A stretch of DNA of 64,000 nt from assembly GCF_949987535.1 (NCBI RefSeq), contig NC_080064.1, positions 128,492,708-128,556,707 of the forward strand, read 5' to 3'. Every line of letters begins with the position of its first letter. Within the stretch, counting starts at the first letter, position 1. Positions 12,441 to 22,903 of this stretch are shown here, one piece after another. The position numbers and the translations under genes were made by a program. Below the pieces are notes generated by a model. That model did no database searches and was not told the origin of the DNA. It worked only from the letters and a program-made list of their open reading frames with translations. The stretch is from Balaenoptera acutorostrata. Lineage: Eukaryota > Chordata > Mammalia > Artiodactyla > Balaenopteridae.

Positions 12441-13419
12441 GCAATATATCAGATAAGATCGACAGTACAGAGCTCTCCAAAGTACAGAACTACACTCTGA
12501 TTCCAGCTGGACAGTGGAATTAAGTGGAAGGGAGAACTTCTTCATCAAGTGGGGCTATTTCCTTCTGCCCCTGTTGTGAGCGGAGTTGGGGTTCAGTGGC
12601 CTGTTTTGGAAACCTGTTTCTGCACTAGCTCTATGACAGTGCTGGTGAAAAATAGAGAATGGCTTTCAGAGGGCAGTTTTAATCCACTCGGTTGGAAATT
12701 TAGGGGTGGAGCATGTAGGAAGTAGTGTTTCGAAACTGTTTTTGACTTTTTCCTAAGGGTCATTTATTCTTAAATTTATTCCTAAATTAAGGGTCATTTA
12801 TTAGTCTTAATTTCCTCTAAAGTATAATGTCTGGTAGAGGGAGGTTTTATAATAAATTTTTTAAAAATAGGTTTTCTGCTCCTTTTTGTTTTTTTTAAAC
12901 ACGTTTGGGAATTTGATCCAATATAGAAGAAATTTGTTCAGTTTGGGTTTGCAAATAAAAGAGGTACAGAACATTACTTCATCAAAGAGCCACTGAGACA
13001 TAGTTAGAAGACCAAAAGGGAAAAGTTAACGGAAGCAGAATTAAACAGTATAGAAAAGGAAACTGTACTGATTTTTCTGTTACTTCAGGCTAATTTCAGT
13101 AACTCATTACCATCTACAGCCCCCGAGTATATTGTTTTGCATAGAGCTTTGCATTGTCAAACCAGTGGAAGGAACTAGTCTATTAAAAACATTTTCTAAT
13201 TTCATTTGATTTCTAACTAAAAATTTTGAATAGTACTATGTTGACATAGTTCAAAAGTTAAAAAAGAGTACATAATGAAAAATCTTCCTGTCTCCAGCCC
13301 CCTTGCTGAGGAAGCGAATGTTAGTTTTCTAACATTGTGTCTTTCCAGAGATACATTATGGAGATGTGAGCAAATCTGTAAGTGGTAGTATCCCATACAT
13401 TATTACTCAACAGCTTGCT

Positions 13420-14820
13420 TTTTTTTTTTTTTAAACAGCAGCTTTACTGAGATACAGTTTGCATACTATGAAATTCACCCTTTTAGAGCGTAGAATTCAA
13501 TGTTTTTTAGTAATTCACAGAATAGTACAGGCACCACTACTACCCAGTTTTAGAATGCTCATTACCCCATAATGAAGCCCTGTATTCATGAGTGGGGTCA
13601 GTTCCCATTTCCCTCTGCCCACAGCCCCCAGAGTCTACTTCCTGTCGCTATGGGTTTGCCTATTCTGGAAATTTTGTGTAAGTGGAATCACATAGTATGA
13701 GGCCTTTTGTATCCAGCTTTCACTTACCATGTTTTCAAGGTTCATCCGTGACATAGCATGTGTCGATATTTTATTTCTTTCTATGTCTAAAAAATATTCC
13801 ATTGTATGGATATGCCGCACTTTGTTTATCCACTCATCAGTTGATGGGCATGTTTTCAGTTCTCTTGGATATATACTTAGGAGTAGAACTGCTAAGTCAT
13901 ATGGTAACCCTTGGATATATACATAGGAGTAGAACTGCAAAGTCATATGGTAACCCTTGGATATATACGTAGGAGTAGAACTGCTAAGTCATATGGTAAC
14001 CCTACATTTAACCGTCGGAGGAACTGCCAGTCTGTTTTCCAAAGGGCTGTGCTACTTTACATTCCCACCAGCGATGGAGAGAGTTCTAAGTTCTCCACAT
14101 CCTCACCGATACTTGTTAGAGTGTTTTTGAATAGCCAGCCTAGTGGGTGTGCAGTGGTATCTCACTGTGGTTTCATTCACCTTTCCCTAATGATTAGTAA
14201 TGTTTGAGCATCTTTTCATTTGCTTATTGGTCATCTGCATATCTTCTTTTGAAGAAATATCTATTCAAGTCCTTTGCTCATTTTTTAATTAGTTTGTCTT
14301 TTTATTGTTGAATTATAAGGATTACTTGTATATTTTGGATACAAGTCCCTTAATAGATAGATGATTTGCGAATATTTTCTCCCATTCTATGGGTTGACTT
14401 TCTTGATGGTATCCTTTGAGGCCCAAAGGTTTTTAAATTTTGATCAAGTCCAATTTACCTATTGTTTCTTTTGTTGCTCATGCTTTTGATATCATACCTA
14501 AAAACTATGTTGTCTTCTAAGAACTTTATAGTTTTAGCTCTTACATAACGTCAGTGTACATTTTGAGTTAATTTTTGTATATGGTGTGTCTACCTTTTGC
14601 TTTTTTCATTTAATGATATGTCTTGGAGATCACTTCATATCAGCACTAAAGAACTTCCTCATTCTTTCTTATGGTACCAGGGTCTTCCATTGTACAGATA
14701 TATCAAATTTATTTAAACAGTCCCCCCATTGATGGAAATTTACATAAACATTTGGGTTTGGAAATTATTTCAAAATGTACTGTGGCTTGAGACGTTATTT
14801 CATACCAGCCTCCTCAAAAT
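13420..14820 (-). mobile_element. L1 3' fragment (older subfamily)
   Basis: Antisense L1: T-run, 'cagctttactgagatacagt', 'tgtttatccactcatcagtt', then 'gaatattttctcccattcta' and 'aggtttttaaattttgatca'. More diverged than the copy at 10621. Contains a 46-bp triplication. Confidence 0.8.
13865..14002. repeat. 46-bp unit, three tandem copies, inside L1
   Basis: Units start at 13865, 13911 and 13957 with 'ttggatatata' and end in 'atatggtaaccc'. They differ at only a few positions. The repeating 103-residue minus-strand ORF here is a by-product. Confidence 0.93.
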
Positions 14821-15407
14821 GGCAGTTTCAACCATTTGACAGACTTGTTGTTCTAAGCAATTCTTGCCATCCAGAAGCCTTTGAGTAAATGCCAGTCCTC
14901 TGGGGAGAATAACCCCAAGGAATTATTTCAAGAGCTTTCCCTCCATTAGATGTTTACAGTAAGTCAGGAGGCAGAAGATTCTTTCAGTTATCTGAAAATA
15001 TCTGTAAAAATACTTTTGGAAGAACAAGGTGCTCTAACATTTTGTTGTACATTTTAAACTATAGTCGGTTACAGATGACTTAGTAGCATGTGTCCTCCTC
15101 TTACTGTTTTGTGGCATTGCTGTCTCTCATGTATGTGAATGTAAGTGGGTAAAAATCTAAACTTTGGGCGATTCTGCCAGCCACTCAGTAAGCGATAGAG
15201 TATCCAGAGATTTTGAAACATGTGGGTTTTTTTTCTTAAATAAAGAAGAAGGTTAGGGGAAAATCTTGAAATACACCAACACTTTGATAATCTGCAGAGT
15301 CTTATCTGGCCACTGGAAAGTAAGCAAAGAAAAGGCCAAGGGACAGCTAAGATTAATATGACAAAGTCCATTCCTTCTAGTTTCTGAGTCTTACTTGTAA
15401 CACAGTT

Positions 15408-15954
15408 CTTTTTTTTAATTAAAAAAAATTTTTTTATTGAAGTATAGTTGATTTACAGCATTGTGCCAATCTCTGCTGTACAGCAAAGTGACTCAGGTTT
15501 TACACATACATACATTATGTTTTATTTTTTAAATATTTATTTATTTATTTATTTGGCTGCGTCGGATCTTTCGTTGTGGCACGTGGGCTCTTTGTTGCGG
15601 TGGTGTGTGGGCTTCTCTTTGCGGTGTGCGGGCTCAAGAGCGCACAGGCTTAGTTGCCCTGCAGCCTGTGGGATCTTAGTTCCCTCACCAGGGATCAAAC
15701 CTGCATCCCCTGCATTGGCAGACAGATTCTTAACCACTGGACCACCAGGGGAGTCCCTACATTCTTTTTTAATATTCTTTTCCATTATGGTTTATCCCAG
15801 AAGATTGGATATAGTTCCCTGTACTATACAGTAGGACCTTGTTGCTTATCCATTCCAAATGTAATAGTTTGCATCTACCAACCCCAAATTCCCAGTCCAT
15901 CCCTCTCCCTCCCCCCTCCCACCTCCCCTTTGGCAGCCACAAGTCTGATCTCAG
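15408..15954 (-). mobile_element. L1 3' end with a nested SINE
   Basis: Antisense L1 terminus ('tattgaagtatagttgattt' ... 'tccctgtactatacagtagg'). Target duplication tgtaacacagtt is at 15396-15407 and 15955-15966. A SINE (15521-15757) sits inside, so the L1 is the older insertion. Confidence 0.9.
15521..15757 (-). mobile_element. CHR-like SINE nested in L1
   Basis: T-rich (ttta)n tail, 'ggctgcgtcggatctttcgt' body, and head complement 'ccaccaggggagtcc'. A short target repeat tacatt lies on both sides. Confidence 0.88.
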
Positions 15955-16074
15955 TGTAACACAGTTTTTTATTAAGAGACTGTTTCCTCTTATTTATACA
16001 CTGATCAAATTAGCGTGATGTCACAAAAAGAACTTTGGAATTGTTCAAATCCTTTTTCTGTTCTTGATGACAAT

Positions 16075-16165
16075 GGATACCTTCAATAAGTTACTTACCC
16101 TTTCTGGATTAGAGTCTTTTCATCTGTAAAATAAACATGAACTAGATGAGTTTCCAAGCCCATAA
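16075..16165 (+). repeat. MIR fragment
   Basis: 'aataagttacttaccctttc' followed by 'tcatctgtaaaataaacatg' is the MIR core/3' pattern. Confidence 0.55.
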
Positions 16166-16644
16166 TAGATTAGAGCAATTAATTAGGAGGTGGAGTAGAG
16201 GATACTGAAGGCAAACTGCCCTCAGCAATGCTGACAACTGATTACCTGATTGGAATGGTAATTGTAAGAAAATTAAAAGCATTTACAAAAGTTCAAAAAT
16301 AATCATGGCTGGAGACAGCTAGGTAGGGGCAAATAGCCCTACATATCTGAGTGGCCCCAGAGGGTATCACTAAATTATATTATGTTCTTGATGTCCACAC
16401 AAGTCCTGAGTTACCAAAGAGTTAGCCAAAAATTCAACAAAGTAGTATATTATTTCTTTTCCATTTTTATTTTGATATAATTTTAGACTTACAGAAAAGT
16501 GGTAAAAGAATGCAAAGAATACCATCTACCCTTCAACCAGATTTCTCAAATGTTAACATTTTGTTACATTTTCTTAATCCTCAAGTGTGTATCTCTCAAC
16601 TATGTGAGAGCAGCAGAAATGCTGGTCCTTTATCCTTAAATACC

Positions 16645-16685
16645 GTGTGTGTGTGTGTGTGTGTGTGTGTGCACACGCGCGCGCA
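16645..16685. repeat. (TG)n with CG tail
   Basis: About 13 TG units followed by cacacgcgcgcgc. Confidence 0.95.
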
Positions 16686-16737
16686 CCTTCCTTTATCCTT
16701 AAATACTTTAATGTGTATTTCTTAAAGACTAAGGACA

Positions 16738-16861
16738 AGGGAACTCCCTGGTGGTCCAGTGGTTAGGACTCGGCACTTTCACTGCCGTGGGCCAGGGTTC
16801 AATTCCTGGTCGGGGAACTAAGATCCCGCAAGCTATGCCTTGAGGCCAAAAGAAAGAAAGA
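16738..16861 (+). mobile_element. CHR-1-like short SINE
   Basis: 'gggaactccctggtggtcca' head, B box ggttcaattcc, (aaag)n tail. Nearly perfect 13-bp target duplication aagactaaggaca at 16725-16737 and 16862-16874. Confidence 0.95.
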
Positions 16862-17729
16862 AAGACTAAGGACATCACCTTATATAACCACAGTGTAATT
16901 ATCTGACTTTATTGGGGTGTTGCCAGTTGCCCCAATAATGTCCGTCCTAGTAGAAGAAAATCCAGAATGGTGTGTTTCATCCAGTTGTCGTGTCTCTTTA
17001 GTCACCTTTAGTCTGCAGCACTTCCTGAGTCTTTTTTCCCTTAATTTAAATTAACATTCCTGAAGAGTACAAACCAGTTATGTAGTAGAATGTCCCTCCA
17101 TCGTGTTTGTCTGATGATTCAGGTTATGCACATCTGGCAGGAGTACTGCGGAAGTAATGTTCTGTTCTTCTCAGTGCATCATATAAGGAGACGTTCGTTA
17201 CCGATGGTTTCCATTATTAGTGACATTAACATTTGATCCTCAGTTAAGATGGAGTCTGCCATATTTCTCCACTGTAAAGGAACTATCTTTTCCCATTGTA
17301 ATTAATAACTATCTTGTAGAGGAATGCTTCAAAACTACGTAAATATTGTTTCTCTGCAAATCGTCACTGTATTATTGTTTTATAAAGACAGAAGAAAAAT
17401 AATACATTTTAGCAAGATTTTCATCAAAATGGTTGTGGTATTAAAAAAATAACTTCAAGGAACTTGTGGCAACCATATGACAAATATGATCATGTAGAAT
17501 TCCTTATTATTAATTATTTAAAAGAAATTAGATATATGCAGTACTTAGTTTTTAAAAATATCCCTCACATATCTGAAGTCAATTTGTAGGTTTATAAATG
17601 TAAAAATAATTTGTTTTCTTAGTCTTATTGCTTTTGAAAGATTTAGGGATGAGTCATTCCCGGAAGTTTTTCTCCTTTGTCCAGTGTTAGGGGCAGAATG
17701 AACCAAACAAAAATTGTTTGAGAAAAAAA

Positions 17730-18265
17730 ATCTTCTAAATGCCTCTCCTTTCCCTCCTTTTTCTGTGTTTCTTCACATCTCTGCCAAGAAGCCCACTTTT
17801 ACCTTATTGCCCAGCTTAAAAACATTCAGTGGTGCCCATTTCCCCACAGGATCAAGTTCCAACTTCTCAGCCTACCTTTTCAACTTTAAAGTTTTCTTCT
17901 ACTCCAGCCAAAGTAATCTACACAATCCATTTGGAAACAGCACCTCATGTTTTTCTGTCTCTGCAAATTGCTCTTCCTATCTTGATTCTTCTCAACATTC
18001 CAGATAAAATTCAAGTGTATTTCCCCTAAAACACTCCCTGACCTCTTCATTTTTCAAACTTCAACATTAATTAACTACATGTAGTCTATTTGCTACTTTA
18101 CGGAGATGCTTTAGTAGGAAATTTTTTAGGGACGATAAGGTGGTATAAACAAGAAATAAAATACAGACTGGGTAGCCTGTAAGCCTCGTTTGGAAGGCTG
18201 TTCTGCCGTGTCCTCCCTTGTGCCCAGACCCTGCACACAGTAGGTACTCAGTGTTTGCTGTATAC
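17730..18265 (+). repeat. L2-like fragments
   Basis: 'ttcagtggtgcccatttccc' followed by 'acactccctgacctcttcat', and later 'cacacagtaggtactcagtg', follow the L2 3' consensus. 18080-18160 between them is not recognisable. Confidence 0.5.
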
Positions 18266-18273
18266 ATTCTTAC

Positions 18274-18304
18274 GTGTGTGAGTGTGTGTGTGTGTGTGTG
18301 TGTT
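18274..18304. repeat. (TG)n microsatellite
   Basis: About 15 TG units with one GA interruption. Confidence 0.95.
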
Positions 18305-18379
18305 CATGCATAGTATCTAAGGAGACTGCATCCCCCATAGAATGTAGCAGTTATTTGCTATTCAATAAATGAATAATTT

Positions 18380-18501
18380 GGACTTCCCTGGCGGTCCAGT
18401 GGTTAAGACTCCACACTTCCAACGCAGGGGGCGCAGATTCAATCCCTGGTCGGGGAACTAAGATCCCACATGCCGTGCAGCGTGGCCGAAAAAAAAAAAA
18501 A
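18380..18501 (+). mobile_element. CHR-1-like short SINE
   Basis: 'ggacttccctggcggtccag' head, 'ggtcggggaactaagatccc' middle, A-run tail. No clear target duplication. Confidence 0.9.
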
Positions 18502-19682
18502 GAGTTATTTAATTGATATTATTGTCTTTTTTTGTTTTATTCTAACAAAACTTGCGCCTCAACAGGAAAGGGGGCACACATTTCCATTCTTGTCCCATAT
18601 TTTACTTCTGTCCAAAGGTGAGCATTTATACTTTGAACTCTTCCGGGCATTGATAAGTTGGTGCTGATTAATCTGGACTCTTTTGCCAGAGTTTTCTAAG
18701 AGCCAGAGAGAGTTTGACTGAGTAGGATTAGGTTTCCGTTTAAGGGCAACTTGGTTTCTTTATTTTTTTTTTAAAGGTGCTTATACATTTCATTAACCAA
18801 AGCTTCACGTTATAGAAATGCTAAAAATACAGCTGTTATCGGTCTGTTTACTCCTTAAATGATCCTTGAGAACTTTCTGATCACCAGGAATTGTCTTATG
18901 TGTTCGGCGCACACGGGCCAAATAAGATGAGATTCCATCCCTCAGAGTCTCGAGTGATAGTGGAGTTCAAGACAACTGCAGGGCTAAATACCAAAAAGCT
19001 TTGGCTTCTCACTTGAAGGTGTAGCTTCAGTAGACTGCAGCCTACTGAAGAGGCATACGAGAAACATTGAGTAGTGGGGTGCAAGAGGTGGTCAGATCAG
19101 GGAGGGTTTTCCTGAAGTCCTGTTTAGGTGGAGTCGAGATTCTATAGGATTTCAGAGGTGGCCTCATTCCAAACTGTGCCCAGAGGTATGCCAACTGCGT
19201 GGCATGTTGAAGGAAGCCAGAGCAAGCTGATACCAGCTCACCAGCAGTAGCCCTCGCCAAATGTAAAGCAGGAAAGGGGGGATGTTACTTTGAAAAGCTT
19301 GGAAGCAGTAAGGGAGCTTTTAAACTGAGTTTTAAATAAGAAATTAGAAATTTGCATTTAATTAAGAACCTGTCCAAAGAATTACCAGGTAGAAGATCAG
19401 CTCTGACAGTACCTATGGACCTAAAAAGGTTGAAGTATTTCCTCCCTCCTTTAATTCACTTCCCCCTGTGTGGTTAAAATGTGGTTAGTCTGTTTGTCCA
19501 GTTTCAGGTTGCTATGGCAGCAGACACTGGTTTTACACACTTACAGCAAACCTGAACTTCTCAAAAACCAAGCAGAGAAGTGGTTTTCAAGCTCTCTTCA
19601 ATAGACTTCTAGGGTATTTCAGGAACAGTGCTTTAGAATTTCCAAATGTTTGATGTACATTTTGTTTGTTTCTAAAGTATAT

Positions 19683-20052
19683 ATATATTTTTTTTAAAAT
19701 AAATTTATTTATTTATTTTTATTTGTTTATGGCTGTGTTGGGTTTTCGTTGCTGCGCGCGAGCTTTCTCTAGTTGAGAGGGGCAGGGGCTACTCTTCATT
19801 GCGGTACGCAGGCTTCTCATTGCGGTGGCTTCTCTTGTTGCGGAGCACGGGCTCTAAGCACGCAGGCTTCAGTAGTTGTGGCACATGGGCTCAGTAGTTG
19901 TGGCTCGCGGGCTCCAGAGCACAGGCTCAGTAGTTGTGGCGCACGGGCTTAGTTGCTCTGCGGCATGTGGGATCTTCCCAGACCAGGGCTCCGAACACGT
20001 GTCCCCTGCATTGGCAGGCAGATTCTTAACCACTGAGCCACCAGGGAAGCCC
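19683..20052 (-). mobile_element. CHR-2-like SINE
   Basis: T-rich (ttta)n tail and ccaccagggaagccc head complement. Target duplication tctaaagtatat is at 19671-19682 and 20053-20064. Confidence 0.95.
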
Positions 20053-20564
20053 TCTAAAGTATATTTTTAACCATTAAAATAATAATAAGGAACAATGTGC
20101 CAGACATGAAGTTATATACATGATTTGGGGACTTTGGAGAACACCACCATGTTAACTCTGGCAGCCAATGCATTCTTCAGAATAAAGCACGTTTTTGTAA
20201 TTTCTATGTATACATTTAAACTTGTAAGTGTGCGTTTGATTAAGAGGGTAGTAGACCATCGCCCCAGTCTTTTGAAAAATTCAGGTCCACACGTGTGCAC
20301 TAACTTATATTTTACAAGTCAACATACCTGTATCTACATTCAATCAAATGCCAGGCAAGGCTTGGCTCATCTGCTTCAGGCATGGTCTTTTTTATTATAG
20401 TATCATAAGTAGAGTCCAGCCTCTCATTGGTGTGCTGGATAGTGGTTACAAGTGTAGAATCACCTGAGGGCCTTTTAAAAATCTTGATGCCTAGGCCACA
20501 CCCCATACTAATTAAATCAGAATCTGTAGGAATAGGGGCAGGACCTAGGCATCAGTATTTTTTT

Positions 20565-20870
20565 TTAAATAAATTTATTTATTTATTTGTTTTTATTTTT
20601 GGCTGTGTTGGGTCTTTGTTGTGGTGCGCAGGCTTCTCATTGCGGTGGTTTCTCTTGTTGCGGAGCATGGGCTCTAGGCACGTGGGCTTCAGTAGTTGTG
20701 GCTCACGGGCTCAGTAGTTGCGGCCCACGGGTTCTAGCGCACAGGCTCGGTAGTTGTGGCGCATAGGCTTAGTTGCTCCACGGCATGTGGGATCTTCCTG
20801 GACCAGGAATCGAACCCATGTCTCCTGCATTGGCAGGTGGATTCTTAACCACTGCGCCACCAGGGAAGTC
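20565..20870 (-). mobile_element. CHR-2-like SINE
   Basis: (ttta)n tail on the left and ccaccagggaagtc head complement on the right. Target duplication cagtatttttttt is at about 20553-20564 and 20871-20882. Confidence 0.93.
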
Positions 20871-20882
20871 CAGTATTTTTTT

Positions 20883-21185
20883 TAAATAGACTTTATTTTT
20901 CACAGAAAAATTGAGAGGTCATATAGCCATACACCCATATTCCTTCTGCTCCCCACACATGCATAGCCTCCCTCATTACCAACATCCCCTACCAGAGTGG
21001 TACATTTATTACAATGGGTAAATCTACACTGACACCTCATAATCACCCAAAGTCCATCATTTACATTCTTGGTGTTGTACCCTCTTGATATTGTACATTT
21101 TGTGGGTTTGGACAAATGTGTAATGACATATACCCATCAGTACACAGTCCCATACAGAGTAGTTTCAGTAGCCATCACTAATTTT
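20883..21185 (-). repeat. Old L1 3' fragment
   Basis: 'agactttatttttcacagaa' then 'tacatttattacaatgggta' then 'gttgtaccctcttgatattg'. The same antisense element is seen at 49757-50045. Confidence 0.65.
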
Positions 21186-21349
21186 CAAAGCTCTCTAGGT
21201 GATTCCAAAATGTAACCAAGGTTGAGAACCATTGTGCTGTATTCTACTTCTGGACTTTATTATTGTAAGTTTTGAGTACTTCTTGCCTGACTTGTATATG
21301 AAAACTACCTTTATCTCCATTATATATTGGGTTCCCCATAAGATTTTAT

Positions 21350-21646
21350 AGCTACTTTATTTATTTATTTATTTTATTTTTTTGACTGTGTTGGGTCTTC
21401 GGTTCATGCGAGGGCTTTCTCTAGTTGCGGCAAGTGGGGGCCACTCTTCATCGCGGTGTGCGGGCCTTTCACTATCGCGGCCCCTCCCGTTGCGGGGCAC
21501 AGGCTCCAGACGCGCAGGCTCAGTAGCTGTGGCTCACGGGCCTAGTTGCTCCGCGGCATGTGGGATCTTCCCAGACCAGGGCTCGAACCCAGTGTCCCCT
21601 GCATTAGCAGGCAGACTCTCAACCACTGCGCCACCAGGGAAGCCCC
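21350..21646 (-). mobile_element. CHR-2-like SINE
   Basis: (ttta)n tail, 'gactgtgttgggtcttcggt', ccaccagggaagccc. Target duplication ccccataagatttt flanks it (about 21334-21347 and 21656-21669). Confidence 0.93.
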
Positions 21647-21699
21647 TCCCCCCCCCCCATAAGATTTTGTTTGAATAAAGGACTTTCTTAAAGGTTGGT

Positions 21700-21800
21700 A
21701 ATCAGCATAGTGAAAAGAGCTAGGCTTTGGAGTCTGAGGGTCCTAGATTCAACTTCTGGCTCCACAGCTGCTGAATAAGTCACTTGGGCAAGTTCCTTAA
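21700..21800 (+). repeat. MIR fragment
   Basis: 'ctaggctttggagtctgagg' then 'aagttccttaacctctctga' is the MIR core. Confidence 0.7.
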
Positions 21801-22259
21801 CCTCTCTGAGCTTCCGTCCAATAGGTAACACCCAACAGTGAAGCTGAAAAATAATAAATGTGCCATAGTTTAATAATGTTTAACCCATGGTGAGCACTTA
21901 ATAAGTGATGGTTTGTCCATTGCTTCTTTACCTTTTGTCCTATTTTGGAGACAAGAAGTACCCTTCTTGCCATCGAACATAGGCACATACTTTACCATCT
22001 ATTGTTTTGCTGTTCCTGTAATATTTTGTATTAGCCTTTTCTGGTTTGGATTACATGTTTGTTCAAATATCTCCTAACATACTGTAGGCCTTCTGATAAA
22101 ATAAATTTGAGAGCTCGGAAATACAGATTTACAGTACAGTGGTCTTTTGCTTGAGTAGAAATTTTGATATGCCATTTCAGCACCTGGGAAGCGTAAAGCA
22201 CATGAGCGTGTTATTCTGTTATCCATGGGTACGCCCCCAGAGCTTTCAACATGTTCTTT

Positions 22260-22573
22260 TTTTTTTAAATTATTAGCACCTTTAATTATTATTTATTTAT
22301 TTTGGGGGGGGTGCTGTGTTGGGTCTTCGTTTCTGTGTGAGGGCTTCCTCTAGTTGCAGCGAGCGGGGGCCACTCTTCATCGCTGTGCGCGGGCCTCTCA
22401 CTATCGCGGCCTCTCTTGCTGCGGAGCACAGGCTCCAGACGCGCAGGCTCAGTAGTTGTGGTTCACGAGCTTAGTTGCTCCACGGCATGTGGGATCTTCC
22501 CAGACCAGAGCTCGAACCCGTGTCCCCTGCATTAGCAGGCAGATTCTCAACCACTGCGCCACCAGGGAAGCCC
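22260..22573 (-). mobile_element. CHR-2-like SINE, left member of a pair
   Basis: T-rich tail, 'tgctgtgttgggtcttcgtt', head complement ccaccagggaagcccc. Followed by catgttcttttttt, a copy of its left flank. Shares the variant 'gttcacgagcttagttgctc' with its neighbour but not with other copies here. Confidence 0.92.
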
Positions 22574-22599
22574 CATGTTCTTTTTTTAAAACTTGTTTT

Positions 22600-22903
22600 T
22601 GTAGTAGCAACTCTTTTAAATTTATTTATTTATTTATTTTTGGCTGTGTTGGGTCTTCGTTTCTGTGCGAGGGCTTTCTCCAGTTGCGGAGAGCGGGGGC
22701 CACTCTTCATCGCGGTGCGCAGGCCTCTTACTGTCGCGGCCTCTCCCGTTCCGGAGCACAGGCTCCAGACACGCAGGCTCAGCAGTTGTGGTTCACGAGC
22801 TTAGTTGCTCCACGGCATGTGGGATCTTCCCAGACCAGGGCTCGAACCCGTGTCCCCTGCATTGGCAGGCAGATTCTCAACCACTGCGCCACCTGGGAAG
22901 CCC
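22600..22903 (-). mobile_element. CHR-2-like SINE, right member of a pair
   Basis: Roughly 92% identical by eye to the copy 330 bp to its left. The target repeat tcaacatgttcttt occurs at 22246-22259 (before both) and 22904-22917 (after this one). The simplest history is that this copy inserted first and the other landed in its left target repeat. Confidence 0.92.

Larger units (their letters stand above)
16450..17305 (-). repeat. Old L1 fragment, interrupted
   Basis: 'attttgatataattttagac' with 'aaatgttaacattttgttac' and, after a microsatellite and a SINE, 'gtctctttagtcacctttag' read as an antisense old L1 3' region. Boundaries are uncertain. Confidence 0.5.
20455..21240. repeat. hAT-type DNA transposon fossil, split by L1 and SINE
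   Basis: Left part 'agaatcacctgagggccttt' through 'aggacctaggcatcagtatt' and right part 'ctctaggtgattccaaaatg' with 'ggttgagaaccattgtgctg' are the two halves of a MER-type hAT element. Between them lie the SINE at 20565-20870 and an L1 fragment, so it is the oldest of the three. Confidence 0.6.
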
